DNA from: Candidatus Pelearchaeum sp.
GTDB lineage: Archaea; Thermoproteota; Nitrososphaeria_A; Caldarchaeales; Caldarchaeaceae
Direction of reading: 5' to 3'
Length of the DNA: 43,497 nucleotides
NCBI GenBank assembly: GCA_015520425.1
Contig: WAQC01000032.1
Coordinates: 1-43,497 of the forward strand
How positions within the stretch are numbered: the stretch's first letter is position 1; each line of letters starts with the position of its first letter. The notes under the pieces are model-generated. The model ran no database searches. It worked only from the letters and a program-made list of their open reading frames with translations, and was not told where the DNA came from. Shown here in pieces: positions 23,315-30,854 of the stretch. A program made the position numbers and the translations under genes.

Positions 23315-24883
23315 ATGAGGAAAATCGCCGCAACCAGCGTCTTCGCAATTCTAATCATAGCAAGCATCGCACACGCGTATGCGGCTAAGCCACTCGTTGA
23401 TGAGGATTTCCAAGACCCGCGGATACCTTGGGAGCCTAGGCCTGTGACAGGAGGGCAGAAAACATTGATAATTCTTGTTGAGTTTTCGGATGTACGGTTC
23501 CTATCTCCCTTAAGCTATATACAGCAATTGGTTAGTAGTGTTGATGATTTCTTCAGACGGTCATCTTACGGCAAGATGTGGATAGAATACGACATATTGG
23601 AGACTGTAATAACATTGCCCAGACCGATGGCCTTTTACGGTAGTCCAGAGCCTGGAAACATGTTGGGAGACTCTGAGGCGGGTTTGTTACAATATTACAG
23701 AGATATATTCACTCTTCTTCGCGGAATGTCGCCGTTTAGGCTGGAAGACTATAAACACTTCGTAGTTATCCACGCTGGGGGAGATGAGGCGATAAGCGGA
23801 AACCCATACGAAAACTGGAGCCACTGTTATTGTCTTGGTCCTGCGGCTGAAGAGCTGGGTGATGCCAACCCTATTGCGGCGCTTATAGGTGTGGAGGGGG
23901 TTTGGGGTGTATCCACGTTTAGCGAGCAGGAAGATTGGGCGGTGTTCGCTCATGAATTCACGCATAGCTTGGGTATAAGCGACCTCTACGTATATGGGGA
24001 GCAGGGCTATAGTGCGAGGAGCGAGGTAGGGTATTGGTCTAATATGGACGCTGGAGCATTTCTAAACCCGCCAGCAGACATAGATGGATGGAACAAGTAT
24101 ATCCTCGGATGGATAGATGCAATTACACACAATAAGGGAGAGGCGGAATACGTGATTAACACGCTTGACACAAATCAAGAGCCGAAAGCAATAATAATAC
24201 CGATTAACGATGAAGAATACTACTTCCTCCATGCTAGGAGAAAAGTCGGGCAGGATGAAGCGCTACCTGCTGAGGGTGTCTTAATATTCAAGATAAACAA
24301 GATGCGCTCATTCAGCATGGAGGGAAGGCTACTAGCAGAGTTAAAAGACGCGAACCCAAAAACACCAGAAGAGTGCAGATTTTTGGCAGAGAGAAATAGG
24401 CTGTGCGAGGTTCTTGACGCGCCATACAACACGCCTGGAAAACAATATACTGCTGTAACACCTATAGGCGAGGTATATTTACTCGTCTTAAAGGAAGATA
24501 AGTTCATTGATAACGTTAGTGGTATTAGTGTTACTGTAGCTGATGTTGGAGATGGCTCATTTAAGCTAAGAATCTCCTCTATTGGCGGCGCAACTGAAGA
24601 AGAGGAGGAGGCTAAAACCGAGGAGACGATAACGATAACCTCCACAGTGTATCAGACCGTTACGGAGACGCTAGTTACAACAGTAACCACCGTTGGGACA
24701 GTTACAAAGACCGTCGTGGTTACTTATACCGTTAAGGAGAAAGAAGTTGAGATAAGGACCGTAGTAGATTACGCTCCCCTGCTTTTGGTTCTAACTGGAC
24801 TAGTAATGGGTATGGCGTTCATGGGAGCCTTAACGAGGAGAAGTAGAAGAATACCACCACCTCCACCGCCGTATAGGACATGA
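23315..24883 (+). CDS. M6-like secreted metalloprotease with TVT stalk and anchor
   Basis: The 522 residues start with a signal peptide (ATSVFAILIIASIAHAYA). The catalytic region resembles immune-inhibitor-A/M6 peptidases: a TLIILVEFSDVRF opening and the metzincin-like zinc motif AHEFTHSLGISDLY (HExxHxxGxxD, His213), then SARSEVGYWSNMDAGAF. The C-terminal part carries a Thr/Val stalk (ITITSTVYQTVTETLVTTVT and onward), a membrane helix (LLLVLTGLVMGMAFMGALT) and RRSRR plus a poly-Pro tail. It should act outside the cell while tethered. It overlaps the next gene by four bases. The stalk is like that of the PPC protein at 6.0-6.7 kb. Confidence 0.85.
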   Translation: MRKIAATSVFAILIIASIAHAYAAKPLVDEDFQDPRIPWEPRPVTGGQKTLIILVEFSDVRFLSPLSYIQQLVSSVDDFFRRSSYGKMWIEYDILETVITLPRPMAFYGSPEPGNMLGDSEAGLLQYYRDIFTLLRGMSPFRLEDYKHFVVIHAGGDEAISGNPYENWSHCYCLGPAAEELGDANPIAALIGVEGVWGVSTFSEQEDWAVFAHEFTHSLGISDLYVYGEQGYSARSEVGYWSNMDAGAFLNPPADIDGWNKYILGWIDAITHNKGEAEYVINTLDTNQEPKAIIIPINDEEYYFLHARRKVGQDEALPAEGVLIFKINKMRSFSMEGRLLAELKDANPKTPEECRFLAERNRLCEVLDAPYNTPGKQYTAVTPIGEVYLLVLKEDKFIDNVSGISVTVADVGDGSFKLRISSIGGATEEEEEAKTEETITITSTVYQTVTETLVTTVTTVGTVTKTVVVTYTVKEKEVEIRTVVDYAPLLLVLTGLVMGMAFMGALTRRSRRIPPPPPPYRT

Positions 24884-26337
24884 TGAATAAACCCAGAAAA
24901 ATAAACAGACCGCCTATTCAAAGAACACTAAGCATAACCATCTTGACCATACTGTTTCTAACTAACACACTTACTATGGCGTATGCGCAGGAGGATATAC
25001 GGCTGAGAGCTATAGAAGTATTGCAGACGAACTTTGAATATGTTAAGAAGAATCTCACCCCGTCATACGAGGCTGTTGAAGAGCTTAGCGGATATAGCAA
25101 GTTAAGAGCTACCGCCCTTCTTGGTCTTATGACCGCATACATATACCTCGGAACACAACTAGCAGAGCCTTTACAGTATCTCAACAGGATAGCGGAAAGA
25201 GTTAATCAGATGGTTGAAGAGCAGAGTGGCATAATATTTGGAAGATGGAGTAAAGAAGACTTCTTAAAACAATTAGCCATACATAGAGTAACTATAGAGT
25301 TTCTAGAGGCTCATTATGGAATAACCCGCGATGAGCGGAGTAGAGCCAATTTGATGAAGCTGGTTGATAATAGGATAAGCAATCTGGGTTGGAGTATAGG
25401 AGTATCGCGTGCTTACTCTCTACTTTCAGCGTCGTCATACGCGGTAATGCTATATGGTAAGGCGGAAGAGCCTGACCTTAGGGAGGTAGAGGCCGAGATA
25501 CTCAACACAGAGTTTGAAAAGCTCGTGAAAGAAACCGACCTGTTCAATTTATTAGTCTTATCCTACGTCTTGTCAAATTTAATAAGATATTCAGCTGAAT
25601 CGCAGACGTTCATCCGAAATGAGATAATAGTGCTATGGAATGTTACTTCGTTTTATGTTTTGCCCGCTGATGTTGGGCGCATAAAGGTCAATGCAGATGT
25701 CTATGAGACCGCCGTTATAACGCTTGGCGTTTATCTCACAATCCACGAAGCGGGTAAAATTCTTGGCGAAGAATATAGAGGTATTAGTGAGCGCTCTTTA
25801 AAATCCTCGGAACAGCTTGCTAAGGAGCTCATAAGGTTGTGGCGCTCCGACAATAGCCTAACACGCCATTTAACACAATTATTTACTATCTACAGCTATC
25901 TCCCGACATTGGAGCCCTCAACAGACATCATAAACAAACGAATACCCGTGTATGATGTGCTCCTACCTTTACTTCTAGAAAGATTGACCAGGCTAACGAC
26001 TAACGAGGATTTATCTAGGCTATTCGCGGATAACTCAGTGTTTGCCGTAAAGCTTCTGACAAGCGGGGATGGATATTACCCTATTGTGGAGGAGTTTATA
26101 GAGGGTGCTGAATTCTTCAATAGATTTGCTATATCTCAATTCTTATCATTATGGCTTGTTGAACAGAGCCGCCGCATCACCTCACAGATAATACCCGAAC
26201 CCCCAATAGCATACTATATCTCATTAATTTCTTCTTTAATAGTGCTGGGAGTCCTGACGCTCTTGTATAGGATGGGTAAGCTTCTTCCACCTGAGGTGAG
26301 AGAAGAATGGCCCAGCCGTCGCCTAGACTGGGGCTAA
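24880..26337 (+). CDS. Helical extracytoplasmic protein with signal and C-terminal membrane helix
   Basis: The 485-residue protein has a basic n-region and signal (LSITILTILFLTNTLTMAYA). About 400 helix-forming residues without cysteine clusters or enzyme motifs follow. One membrane helix near the end (AYYISLISSLIVLGVLTLLY) and a short basic tail close it. I do not recognise the family. Starts overlap the protease gene by four bases and the end overlaps the next membrane-protein gene by 31 bases, so the three products are likely made together and may form one membrane complex. Confidence 0.72.
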   Translation: MMNKPRKINRPPIQRTLSITILTILFLTNTLTMAYAQEDIRLRAIEVLQTNFEYVKKNLTPSYEAVEELSGYSKLRATALLGLMTAYIYLGTQLAEPLQYLNRIAERVNQMVEEQSGIIFGRWSKEDFLKQLAIHRVTIEFLEAHYGITRDERSRANLMKLVDNRISNLGWSIGVSRAYSLLSASSYAVMLYGKAEEPDLREVEAEILNTEFEKLVKETDLFNLLVLSYVLSNLIRYSAESQTFIRNEIIVLWNVTSFYVLPADVGRIKVNADVYETAVITLGVYLTIHEAGKILGEEYRGISERSLKSSEQLAKELIRLWRSDNSLTRHLTQLFTIYSYLPTLEPSTDIINKRIPVYDVLLPLLLERLTRLTTNEDLSRLFADNSVFAVKLLTSGDGYYPIVEEFIEGAEFFNRFAISQFLSLWLVEQSRRITSQIIPEPPIAYYISLISSLIVLGVLTLLYRMGKLLPPEVREEWPSRRLDWG

Positions 26338-27521
26338 TCCTAACGCTGGTTGGTTTTATAGTAATAGCGGTTGGTTTGGCCGCTAATGCAGTGATTACAG
26401 ATGCCATAGACGCTAAAACCCTACAAGCCCAAAGCATCATTACGCTTCTTCCACTTGTTCTATACTCGGATATAGGTGTGGGAATCTTAGGATGGGGAAT
26501 TGGGCTGTATCTATCAAGTTTAAATCCTCTATCAAGAACATATCTATACCCAATAGTATCCGGAGTAGGTATCTTCATCCTAGTACAATCATTATTATTA
26601 CTTGACACCTCAGGAATACTCTATGCCTACGTGGATTTTTTCTGGGGACTCCAATTCGCGCTAGCGCCATCGCTGATAACCTCTGGCATAGTTTCTGGGG
26701 TGCTTGTTGAGAGGCGTAGGAGACTTGCAGGCATTCCCGAACCCAGTCTCCGTCATGAGAAAATACTAGTTATGATACTAGCGTTGATACTGCTGCTCTA
26801 CTATATACCAGCACCCACTATTGTTCTCCGCATGATTGCGCTCATACTCGCTACTTGGTTGATATGGCATTTTCTAAGCCCCTACGTAGCTTCAGTAATA
26901 TTACTGGGAATGTCTAGCAAATCTCTGAAAAACAAACAATCGCGCTATGATTTCATGATAGTGGAAAAGCCTCGCCCAGAGCCTATAACCCTCTCAAATA
27001 TAATCTCTAGAGCATACTATCCAGCAGCCTTCGGCGTTGGTCTAGCATTTACCCTCCTAAACCTCTCCCAATATATCCCTGAGCTAGCGGGACTCTTCCG
27101 CGAAGGGATGTTAGAGAGAACGGCAGATATTGTCTGGATTTCTTTAATTATAATGGCCGTAGGCTCAATCTACGTCGGTCCCGTAGCGTGGATTTTTGAC
27201 GATGCTGGTGTGAGGTTATATGATAGGTTAAGGCGAGTTATGCTAAAACCGCAGTTGGCTAGATTTGCTGACGAGCTTGTGGAGCTATACTCATTTATCC
27301 AAGTTCCGCTGAGCTTTTTTGTGGGCATATCAATAGGAAGACTGGCTGAATCCATCTTTCTGGCAGCGGTGCTGATATACACGATATTCATGGCCGCCTT
27401 CATAGTAACGCTACTATATGCTCTTCTCTCTTCGGAAAAACACCTATACCGTTTTATTCAAATTCTCCACTCGCGAGGAGCTTTAAAACCGCCTGAAAAA
27501 GGCTTATACGTAGGCACATAA
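26307..27521 (+). CDS. Polytopic membrane protein, unknown, protease operon
   Basis: The 404 residues hold roughly nine or ten hydrophobic segments, beginning LILTLVGFIVIAVGLAANAV and ending FMAAFIVTLLYALLSSEKHL. A charged cytoplasmic loop (VERRRRLAGIPEPSLRHEK) lies near the middle. The start lies inside the previous gene and is preceded by GAGGTGAGAG. No transporter signature is visible to me. Position in the operon suggests it anchors, exports for or regulates the M6-like protease; this is inference only. Confidence 0.72.
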   Translation: MAQPSPRLGLILTLVGFIVIAVGLAANAVITDAIDAKTLQAQSIITLLPLVLYSDIGVGILGWGIGLYLSSLNPLSRTYLYPIVSGVGIFILVQSLLLLDTSGILYAYVDFFWGLQFALAPSLITSGIVSGVLVERRRRLAGIPEPSLRHEKILVMILALILLLYYIPAPTIVLRMIALILATWLIWHFLSPYVASVILLGMSSKSLKNKQSRYDFMIVEKPRPEPITLSNIISRAYYPAAFGVGLAFTLLNLSQYIPELAGLFREGMLERTADIVWISLIIMAVGSIYVGPVAWIFDDAGVRLYDRLRRVMLKPQLARFADELVELYSFIQVPLSFFVGISIGRLAESIFLAAVLIYTIFMAAFIVTLLYALLSSEKHLYRFIQILHSRGALKPPEKGLYVGT

Positions 27522-27532
27522 ATGTTGTTTTT

Positions 27533-28009
27533 ATGTCTGGGGTTACCCGAAGTAAGGTAGTGGGGCTTCAGGTCTATAACCCTGATGGAACGTTAGTTGG
27601 GACAGTACAAGATGTCATCTTGCCAATAGGAGAGGAAGGCGGGGAAATATCGCTGCAAATCATTACAAAGTATAATCAGACTGAGAGCGTTAAGTGGTCT
27701 GAGGTTGAGGCTGTTGGTGATATAGTGATTTTGAAGAATAAGATTGAACTTAAGGCGCCTGAGGGGCAGCAGCCTACCGCAGCTCCGCAGCCTTCGCAGC
27801 CAACCCCACAACCAGTATCTCCACAGCCGTATGTGGCTACTCCACCAACTCCACAGCCCCCGCAACAACAGAAGGGAATAGGCGGGATTGCTTCAAAACT
27901 TGGATTCGGCAAGAAGGAAGAAAACCGCTGCCCAACCTGCGGCTCTCCACTAACGTATATAGAACAGTATCAGCGCTGGTACTGCTACAACGAAGGAAAA
28001 TACGTCTAA
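27533..28009 (+). CDS. PRC-barrel-like domain plus C-terminal zinc ribbon
   Basis: The 158-residue soluble protein has an N-terminal PRC-barrel-like domain (about 5-75: VVGLQVYNPDGTLVGTVQDV, LQIITKYNQTESVKWSEVEA, IVILKNKIE). A Pro/Gln-rich linker of about 45 residues (QPSQPTPQPVSPQPYVATPP) joins it to a zinc-ribbon tail CPTCGSPLTYIEQYQRWYCY. The last half of the ribbon reads CYNEG rather than CxxC, so metal binding may use another residue or be lost. It is the only member of the cluster without a membrane helix. A TATA-like CTTATACG about 27 bases before the ATG suggests a leaderless start. Confidence 0.75.
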   Translation: MSGVTRSKVVGLQVYNPDGTLVGTVQDVILPIGEEGGEISLQIITKYNQTESVKWSEVEAVGDIVILKNKIELKAPEGQQPTAAPQPSQPTPQPVSPQPYVATPPTPQPPQQQKGIGGIASKLGFGKKEENRCPTCGSPLTYIEQYQRWYCYNEGKYV

Positions 28010-28023
28010 CACACTCTGTCTAG

Positions 28024-28045
28024 TTTTTACTATATTTTCTTTCTT
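28024..28045 (+). terminator. Oligo-T terminator after PRC/zinc-ribbon gene
   Basis: TTTTT, TTTT and TTTCTT tracts within 22 bases of plus-strand sequence just past the stop codon are typical archaeal transcript ends. No hairpin is evident. Confidence 0.45.
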
Positions 28046-28109
28046 GTAGCAAATTAATAATGCGACTAAAAATCAATTATTTTTGACTAAGTCCATCAAA
28101 AGACAATAT

Positions 28110-28127
28110 TTATAACCTATAATAAAT
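28110..28127 (+). promoter_or_regulatory. TATA element of zinc-ribbon cluster, leaderless
   Basis: TTATAACCTATAATAAAT is 17/18 identical to the element at 22679. Its TATA part is centred about 28 bases before the ATG at 28140 and no ribosome site is present, so the transcript should be leaderless. Confidence 0.55.
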
Positions 28128-28139
28128 ATAGAATAAGTT

Positions 28140-28730
28140 ATGACATATCCTCCTGTTCCCTCCGCGCGAAAACGTCCAATAGGCTTGACAATCCTCGCTG
28201 TACTCTTCATAATAGTTTCAGTGTTTGCATTCTTTGGTGCTGCTGGAGCGGCTGCTCAGGGGGCTATTTTAGAGGCAGTGGGCATGTCGCCAACGGCCGT
28301 GATAATAACAGGAGTGTTATCGGGTATTCTCGGCCTTGCGGCTGGAGTAGCCATGCTGATGGGAAGGGCTTACATGCTAGTAATAGGTGCGGTCGTGATA
28401 TACATCATAATATCCCTAATCAACCCATTCCTACAGCCCGCAGCTATTACAGACCCAATAACTGGACAGCAGATAGATTTACGTGGCCAGTCGCTGGCTG
28501 GTTCTGCGATAAGTATTCTCATAGCTTTGGTTGTCTTGTTCTACTTGACCCGCGGGCATGTTAAGGCGTTTTTCCAGCCTGCTCCGTCGGCTATGTATCC
28601 TCCGCCGACAGCGCCAACTCCGCCTCCTCCGCCAACCGCAGCATCAGCGTGCCCAACATGCGGCACACCGCTTCAGTTCGTACCCCAATACCAGCGATAC
28701 TGGTGCCCCACATGCAGGCAGTATAGGTGA
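28140..28730 (+). CDS. Membrane protein with C-terminal zinc ribbon
   Basis: The 196 residues begin MTYPPVPSARKRP. Four hydrophobic segments follow: GLTILAVLFIIVSVFAFFGA, a glycine/alanine-rich one (VIITGVLSGILGLAAGVAML), YMLVIGAVVIYIIISLI, and SAISILIALVVLFYLTRG. A Pro-rich linker (PPPTAPTPPPPPTAA) and the ribbon CPTCGTPLQFVPQYQRYWCP..CRQYR close it. The ribbon is nearly the same as in the next gene, with both CxxC pairs intact. The function is unknown. The layout (helices in the membrane, ribbon in the cytoplasm) suits a membrane-tethered protein- or nucleic-acid-binding module. Confidence 0.78.
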   Translation: MTYPPVPSARKRPIGLTILAVLFIIVSVFAFFGAAGAAAQGAILEAVGMSPTAVIITGVLSGILGLAAGVAMLMGRAYMLVIGAVVIYIIISLINPFLQPAAITDPITGQQIDLRGQSLAGSAISILIALVVLFYLTRGHVKAFFQPAPSAMYPPPTAPTPPPPPTAASACPTCGTPLQFVPQYQRYWCPTCRQYR

Positions 28731-28746
28731 ATTCTCCTCATATCAC

Positions 28747-28756
28747 TTTTTATTTT
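28747..28756 (+). terminator. Oligo-T terminator
   Basis: TTTTTATTTT lies 17 bases after the stop codon of the 28140 gene, in front of the next promoter. Confidence 0.4.
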
Positions 28757-28763
28757 GTGGGGA

Positions 28764-28773
28764 AAATTTATTA
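28764..28773 (+). promoter_or_regulatory. TATA box for 28800 gene, leaderless
   Basis: AAATTTATTA is centred about 31 bases before the ATG at 28800. No ribosome site lies just before that ATG. Confidence 0.4.
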
Positions 28774-28799
28774 ACAATTAATGGCGGAAAGCCGCAATT

Positions 28800-29345
28800 A
28801 TGTTATGGCGCACAGGTTTTGTTAAGAGATTAGACAGGATACTCTTGGCGTTATTTGTTGTATTTATAGCGGCTAGCGTAATACCGTCTGCTTCCAGTCA
28901 GCAACGCGAGCAGCAGATTATTGCATTAGCTTTTGATATTTGTCTCTCTCCTCTAACACAAGACCAGCAGATAGCAAATCTATGCTTAAGGCTAGGGCAG
29001 CAGGCAACTTTTGAGCTTGCCAATCAAGTCGTCAATAGGGCTTGTCAAATAAGTCCTAACGAGGTCAGCCAATACTCTAGGCAGTTCTATGGGTTTGACG
29101 CTTGTGCTGGCGGTGTTTTGGGTGGTGTATGGCTTTGGGTAGCTGGGGGTGTTGGTGCGGCGCTTATAGTGGGAGCTGTTGTGGCTGCGATTATAAAGAG
29201 GAGAAGAGCCAGCTATATGCCCCCAGCAACGTATCCGCCAGCCCCACAGCAGGCGCCGCCGACCTGCCCGACCTGTGGAACACCACTACAGTTCATACCT
29301 CAATACCAGCGAAACTGGTGTCCAGCCTGCCAGCAGTATAAATAG
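28800..29345 (+). CDS. Secreted/anchored helical protein with cytoplasmic zinc ribbon
   Basis: The 181 residues hold a signal segment (ILLALFVVFIAASVIPSASS), an outside domain of about 80 residues with four cysteines (AFDICLSPLTQDQ, NLCLRLGQQ, NRACQISPNE, FDACAGG) that could form two disulfides, and a membrane helix (GVWLWVAGGVGAALIVGAVV). KRRRASY marks the cytoplasmic side, then comes a Pro-rich linker and the ribbon CPTCGTPLQFIPQYQRNWCP..CQQYK. The ribbon is homologous to those of the two preceding genes. Function unknown; the topology could pass a signal from the outside domain to the ribbon. Confidence 0.77.
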   Translation: MLWRTGFVKRLDRILLALFVVFIAASVIPSASSQQREQQIIALAFDICLSPLTQDQQIANLCLRLGQQATFELANQVVNRACQISPNEVSQYSRQFYGFDACAGGVLGGVWLWVAGGVGAALIVGAVVAAIIKRRRASYMPPATYPPAPQQAPPTCPTCGTPLQFIPQYQRNWCPACQQYK

Positions 29346-29355
29346 AATAACCCCC

Positions 29356-29373
29356 TTTTCATTATTTTATTCT
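29356..29373 (+). terminator. Oligo-T terminator
   Basis: TTTTCATTATTTTATTCT follows the stop codon of the 28800 gene by about ten bases. Confidence 0.4.
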
Positions 29374-29394
29374 CTAGGCTTACCTAAGCATTAA

Positions 29395-29403
29395 TTTTAA
29401 ATA
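29395..29403 (+). promoter_or_regulatory. TATA box deciding the start of the 29427 gene
   Basis: TTTAAATAT is centred about 28 bases before the in-frame ATG at 29427 and only about 7 bases before the first ATG at 29406. The standard box A spacing therefore favours 29427 with a leaderless message. Confidence 0.5.
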
Positions 29404-29426
29404 TAATGTCAAATAAACTAGATAGT

Positions 29427-29999
29427 ATGCTTCTACTAGCTTATCCTCCTTCACCACCACATTATCCCCCAACAGCCCCCTACGACCCTTACAGAATGCT
29501 CAAGGATTCTAGCATTAGGGTTTTCATAATTCTCCTAATAGGTACGCTGGTTTTGGCTGTTATTGGCTCTATACTAATAAGTACTTCAGTTGGTGTGCGT
29601 GGGTTGATAGTTCAGAGGAATGTTGCGCAGGAGATTGTTGGCTGGCTCTTCGTTATCGCTGGAGGTGTTCAGGGGATAGCTGCTCTTCTCTGGCTGCTAC
29701 TTATTCATATGAAGATAAATCCAAATGAGCTATGGTACATGTCGTCCAACTTGCGTTTATTAAGATACATAGGGTTCGTGGCTTATCCGTTCATTACAAA
29801 ATTTGAGCAGCAGCTCGCGGCTCAGGTTTATGGTGGGCAGTATCAGCAGGCTCCTCCCCCGCAGTATCAGCAGTCGCAACCACAGCCTTATGCGCCGACT
29901 CCACCAATCTACACATGTCCTAGATGCGGAAACCAAATACAGCCTGGAGCACCTATATGCCCCTACTGTGGATTCCAGTTCCAGCAGCCACAAACCTAA
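29427..29999 (+). CDS. Two-helix membrane protein with C-terminal double-CxxC zinc ribbon
   Basis: The protein has about 190 residues from ATG 29427 (an in-frame ATG at 29406 adds seven). It opens MLLLAYPPSPPHYPPTAPYD, a YPP-rich segment. Two hydrophobic helices follow (VFIILLIGTLVLAVIGSILI and GWLFVIAGGVQGIAALLWLL), then a basic stretch and a Gln/Pro/Tyr-rich linker (YQQAPPPQYQQSQPQPYAP). The zinc ribbon is CPRCGNQIQPGAPICPYCGF. This ribbon is of the general short type, different from those of the three upstream genes. Function unknown. Confidence 0.75.
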   Translation: MLLLAYPPSPPHYPPTAPYDPYRMLKDSSIRVFIILLIGTLVLAVIGSILISTSVGVRGLIVQRNVAQEIVGWLFVIAGGVQGIAALLWLLLIHMKINPNELWYMSSNLRLLRYIGFVAYPFITKFEQQLAAQVYGGQYQQAPPPQYQQSQPQPYAPTPPIYTCPRCGNQIQPGAPICPYCGFQFQQPQT

Positions 30000-30005
30000 T
30001 GCTCA

Positions 30006-30010
30006 TTTTT
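30006..30010 (+). terminator. Short oligo-T tract
   Basis: TTTTT sits seven bases after the stop codon of the 29427 gene. It is short, so read-through into the next gene is likely. Confidence 0.25.
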
Positions 30011-30040
30011 ATAAGCTACTTAACACACCCAGCTGCGGGG

Positions 30041-30048
30041 TATAAAAT
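30041..30048 (+). promoter_or_regulatory. TATA box for 30090 gene
   Basis: TATAAAAT is a strong box A. Transcription should start near 30070, giving a leader of about 20 bases that contains the AAGGGGTG ribosome site at 30075-30082. Confidence 0.5.
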
Positions 30049-30089
30049 TTTTAACCTATCCAAGCATAGGCTGCAAGGGGTGTTTATTA

Positions 30090-30854
30090 TTGGTTGTCGG
30101 CAGTAATGGTCTTAAAGCGGGTGCTCTTGCTGGTGTTCCCTTGGTAGCGATAAATGTAGCGGTTTCACTCACCATGAATCTCTCTCAGATAGGCCAGGTA
30201 ATAGGCGATGCCGTCATAACACTCGTAATCACTGCGCTTCTCGGTCTGATTATAGCAGGTTTGAAGAAGGCGCTGTTCTTTATGAGAATATCCTCGGCTA
30301 ATCTGGCTATGGTTATGGGGCTTGTTGCGGCAGGTTTGATGATATACGATGGGAGGCCAGAGGTTCTCGTGGGGCATGGCGTTAGGTCTGCGGCTGAGCA
30401 GTATCTGGGGCCGTCTATGGCTGCTATAATTCCCCCTCTTGCCGCTGGCCTCTTTTGGGGTATGTTGATGGGGACGCTCTACGCTAAGATGGGTGGCGAG
30501 AGGGCTGAAGCCATTCAGCAGCCCGTGCATCGCCGCGTATTTTCCCGCCTATTTACGCGCGAGAGGGAAGCCCAACAGCAAGCTAGGGCTGGAACACTCC
30601 AGCCCCCAAGGGTTCAGCAACCACCCATGTCTCCACAACAACAGATACAGCCGCGAATCAAGGCCGAGAAAGATAAGTGCGCCTCATGCGGCGCTAAGAA
30701 AGGCGGACTATTCGGCAAAAAAATCAAGTTTATGGAATGTAAGCGGGACGGCCTGATTTACTGCGAGAACTGTTATACAAGATTTCCACGATTCGGCGGT
30801 ATAACCTATGCCTGTCCTAGATGCGGCGGCGCGCTCTCAATAGTAACAGACTAG
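30090..30854 (+). CDS. Membrane protein with seven-Cys, RING/LIM-like zinc domain
   Basis: The 254 residues start at TTG, supported by AAGGGGTG eight bases upstream. Three to four hydrophobic helices fill the first half (GALAGVPLVAINVAVSLTM, AVITLVITALLGLIIAGL, LAMVMGLVAAGLMIY, MAAIIPPLAAGLFWGMLMGT). A linker with PPRVQQPPMSPQQQIQP leads to a zinc domain of pattern C-x2-C-x16-C-x7-C-x2-C-x13-C-x2-C (CASCG, MECKRDG, YCENCY, CPRCGG). Seven cysteines imply one full and one partly filled zinc site, or a shared cross-brace. This is richer than the ribbons upstream. Function unknown. Confidence 0.75.
   Translation: MVVGSNGLKAGALAGVPLVAINVAVSLTMNLSQIGQVIGDAVITLVITALLGLIIAGLKKALFFMRISSANLAMVMGLVAAGLMIYDGRPEVLVGHGVRSAAEQYLGPSMAAIIPPLAAGLFWGMLMGTLYAKMGGERAEAIQQPVHRRVFSRLFTREREAQQQARAGTLQPPRVQQPPMSPQQQIQPRIKAEKDKCASCGAKKGGLFGKKIKFMECKRDGLIYCENCYTRFPRFGGITYACPRCGGALSIVTD

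Noticed and set aside
27775..27880. CCA/CAG-rich repeat tract in the PRC/zinc-ribbon gene
   Set aside because: It encodes the Pro/Gln linker in frame and has no regular unit, so it is not a separate repeat element or CRISPR.
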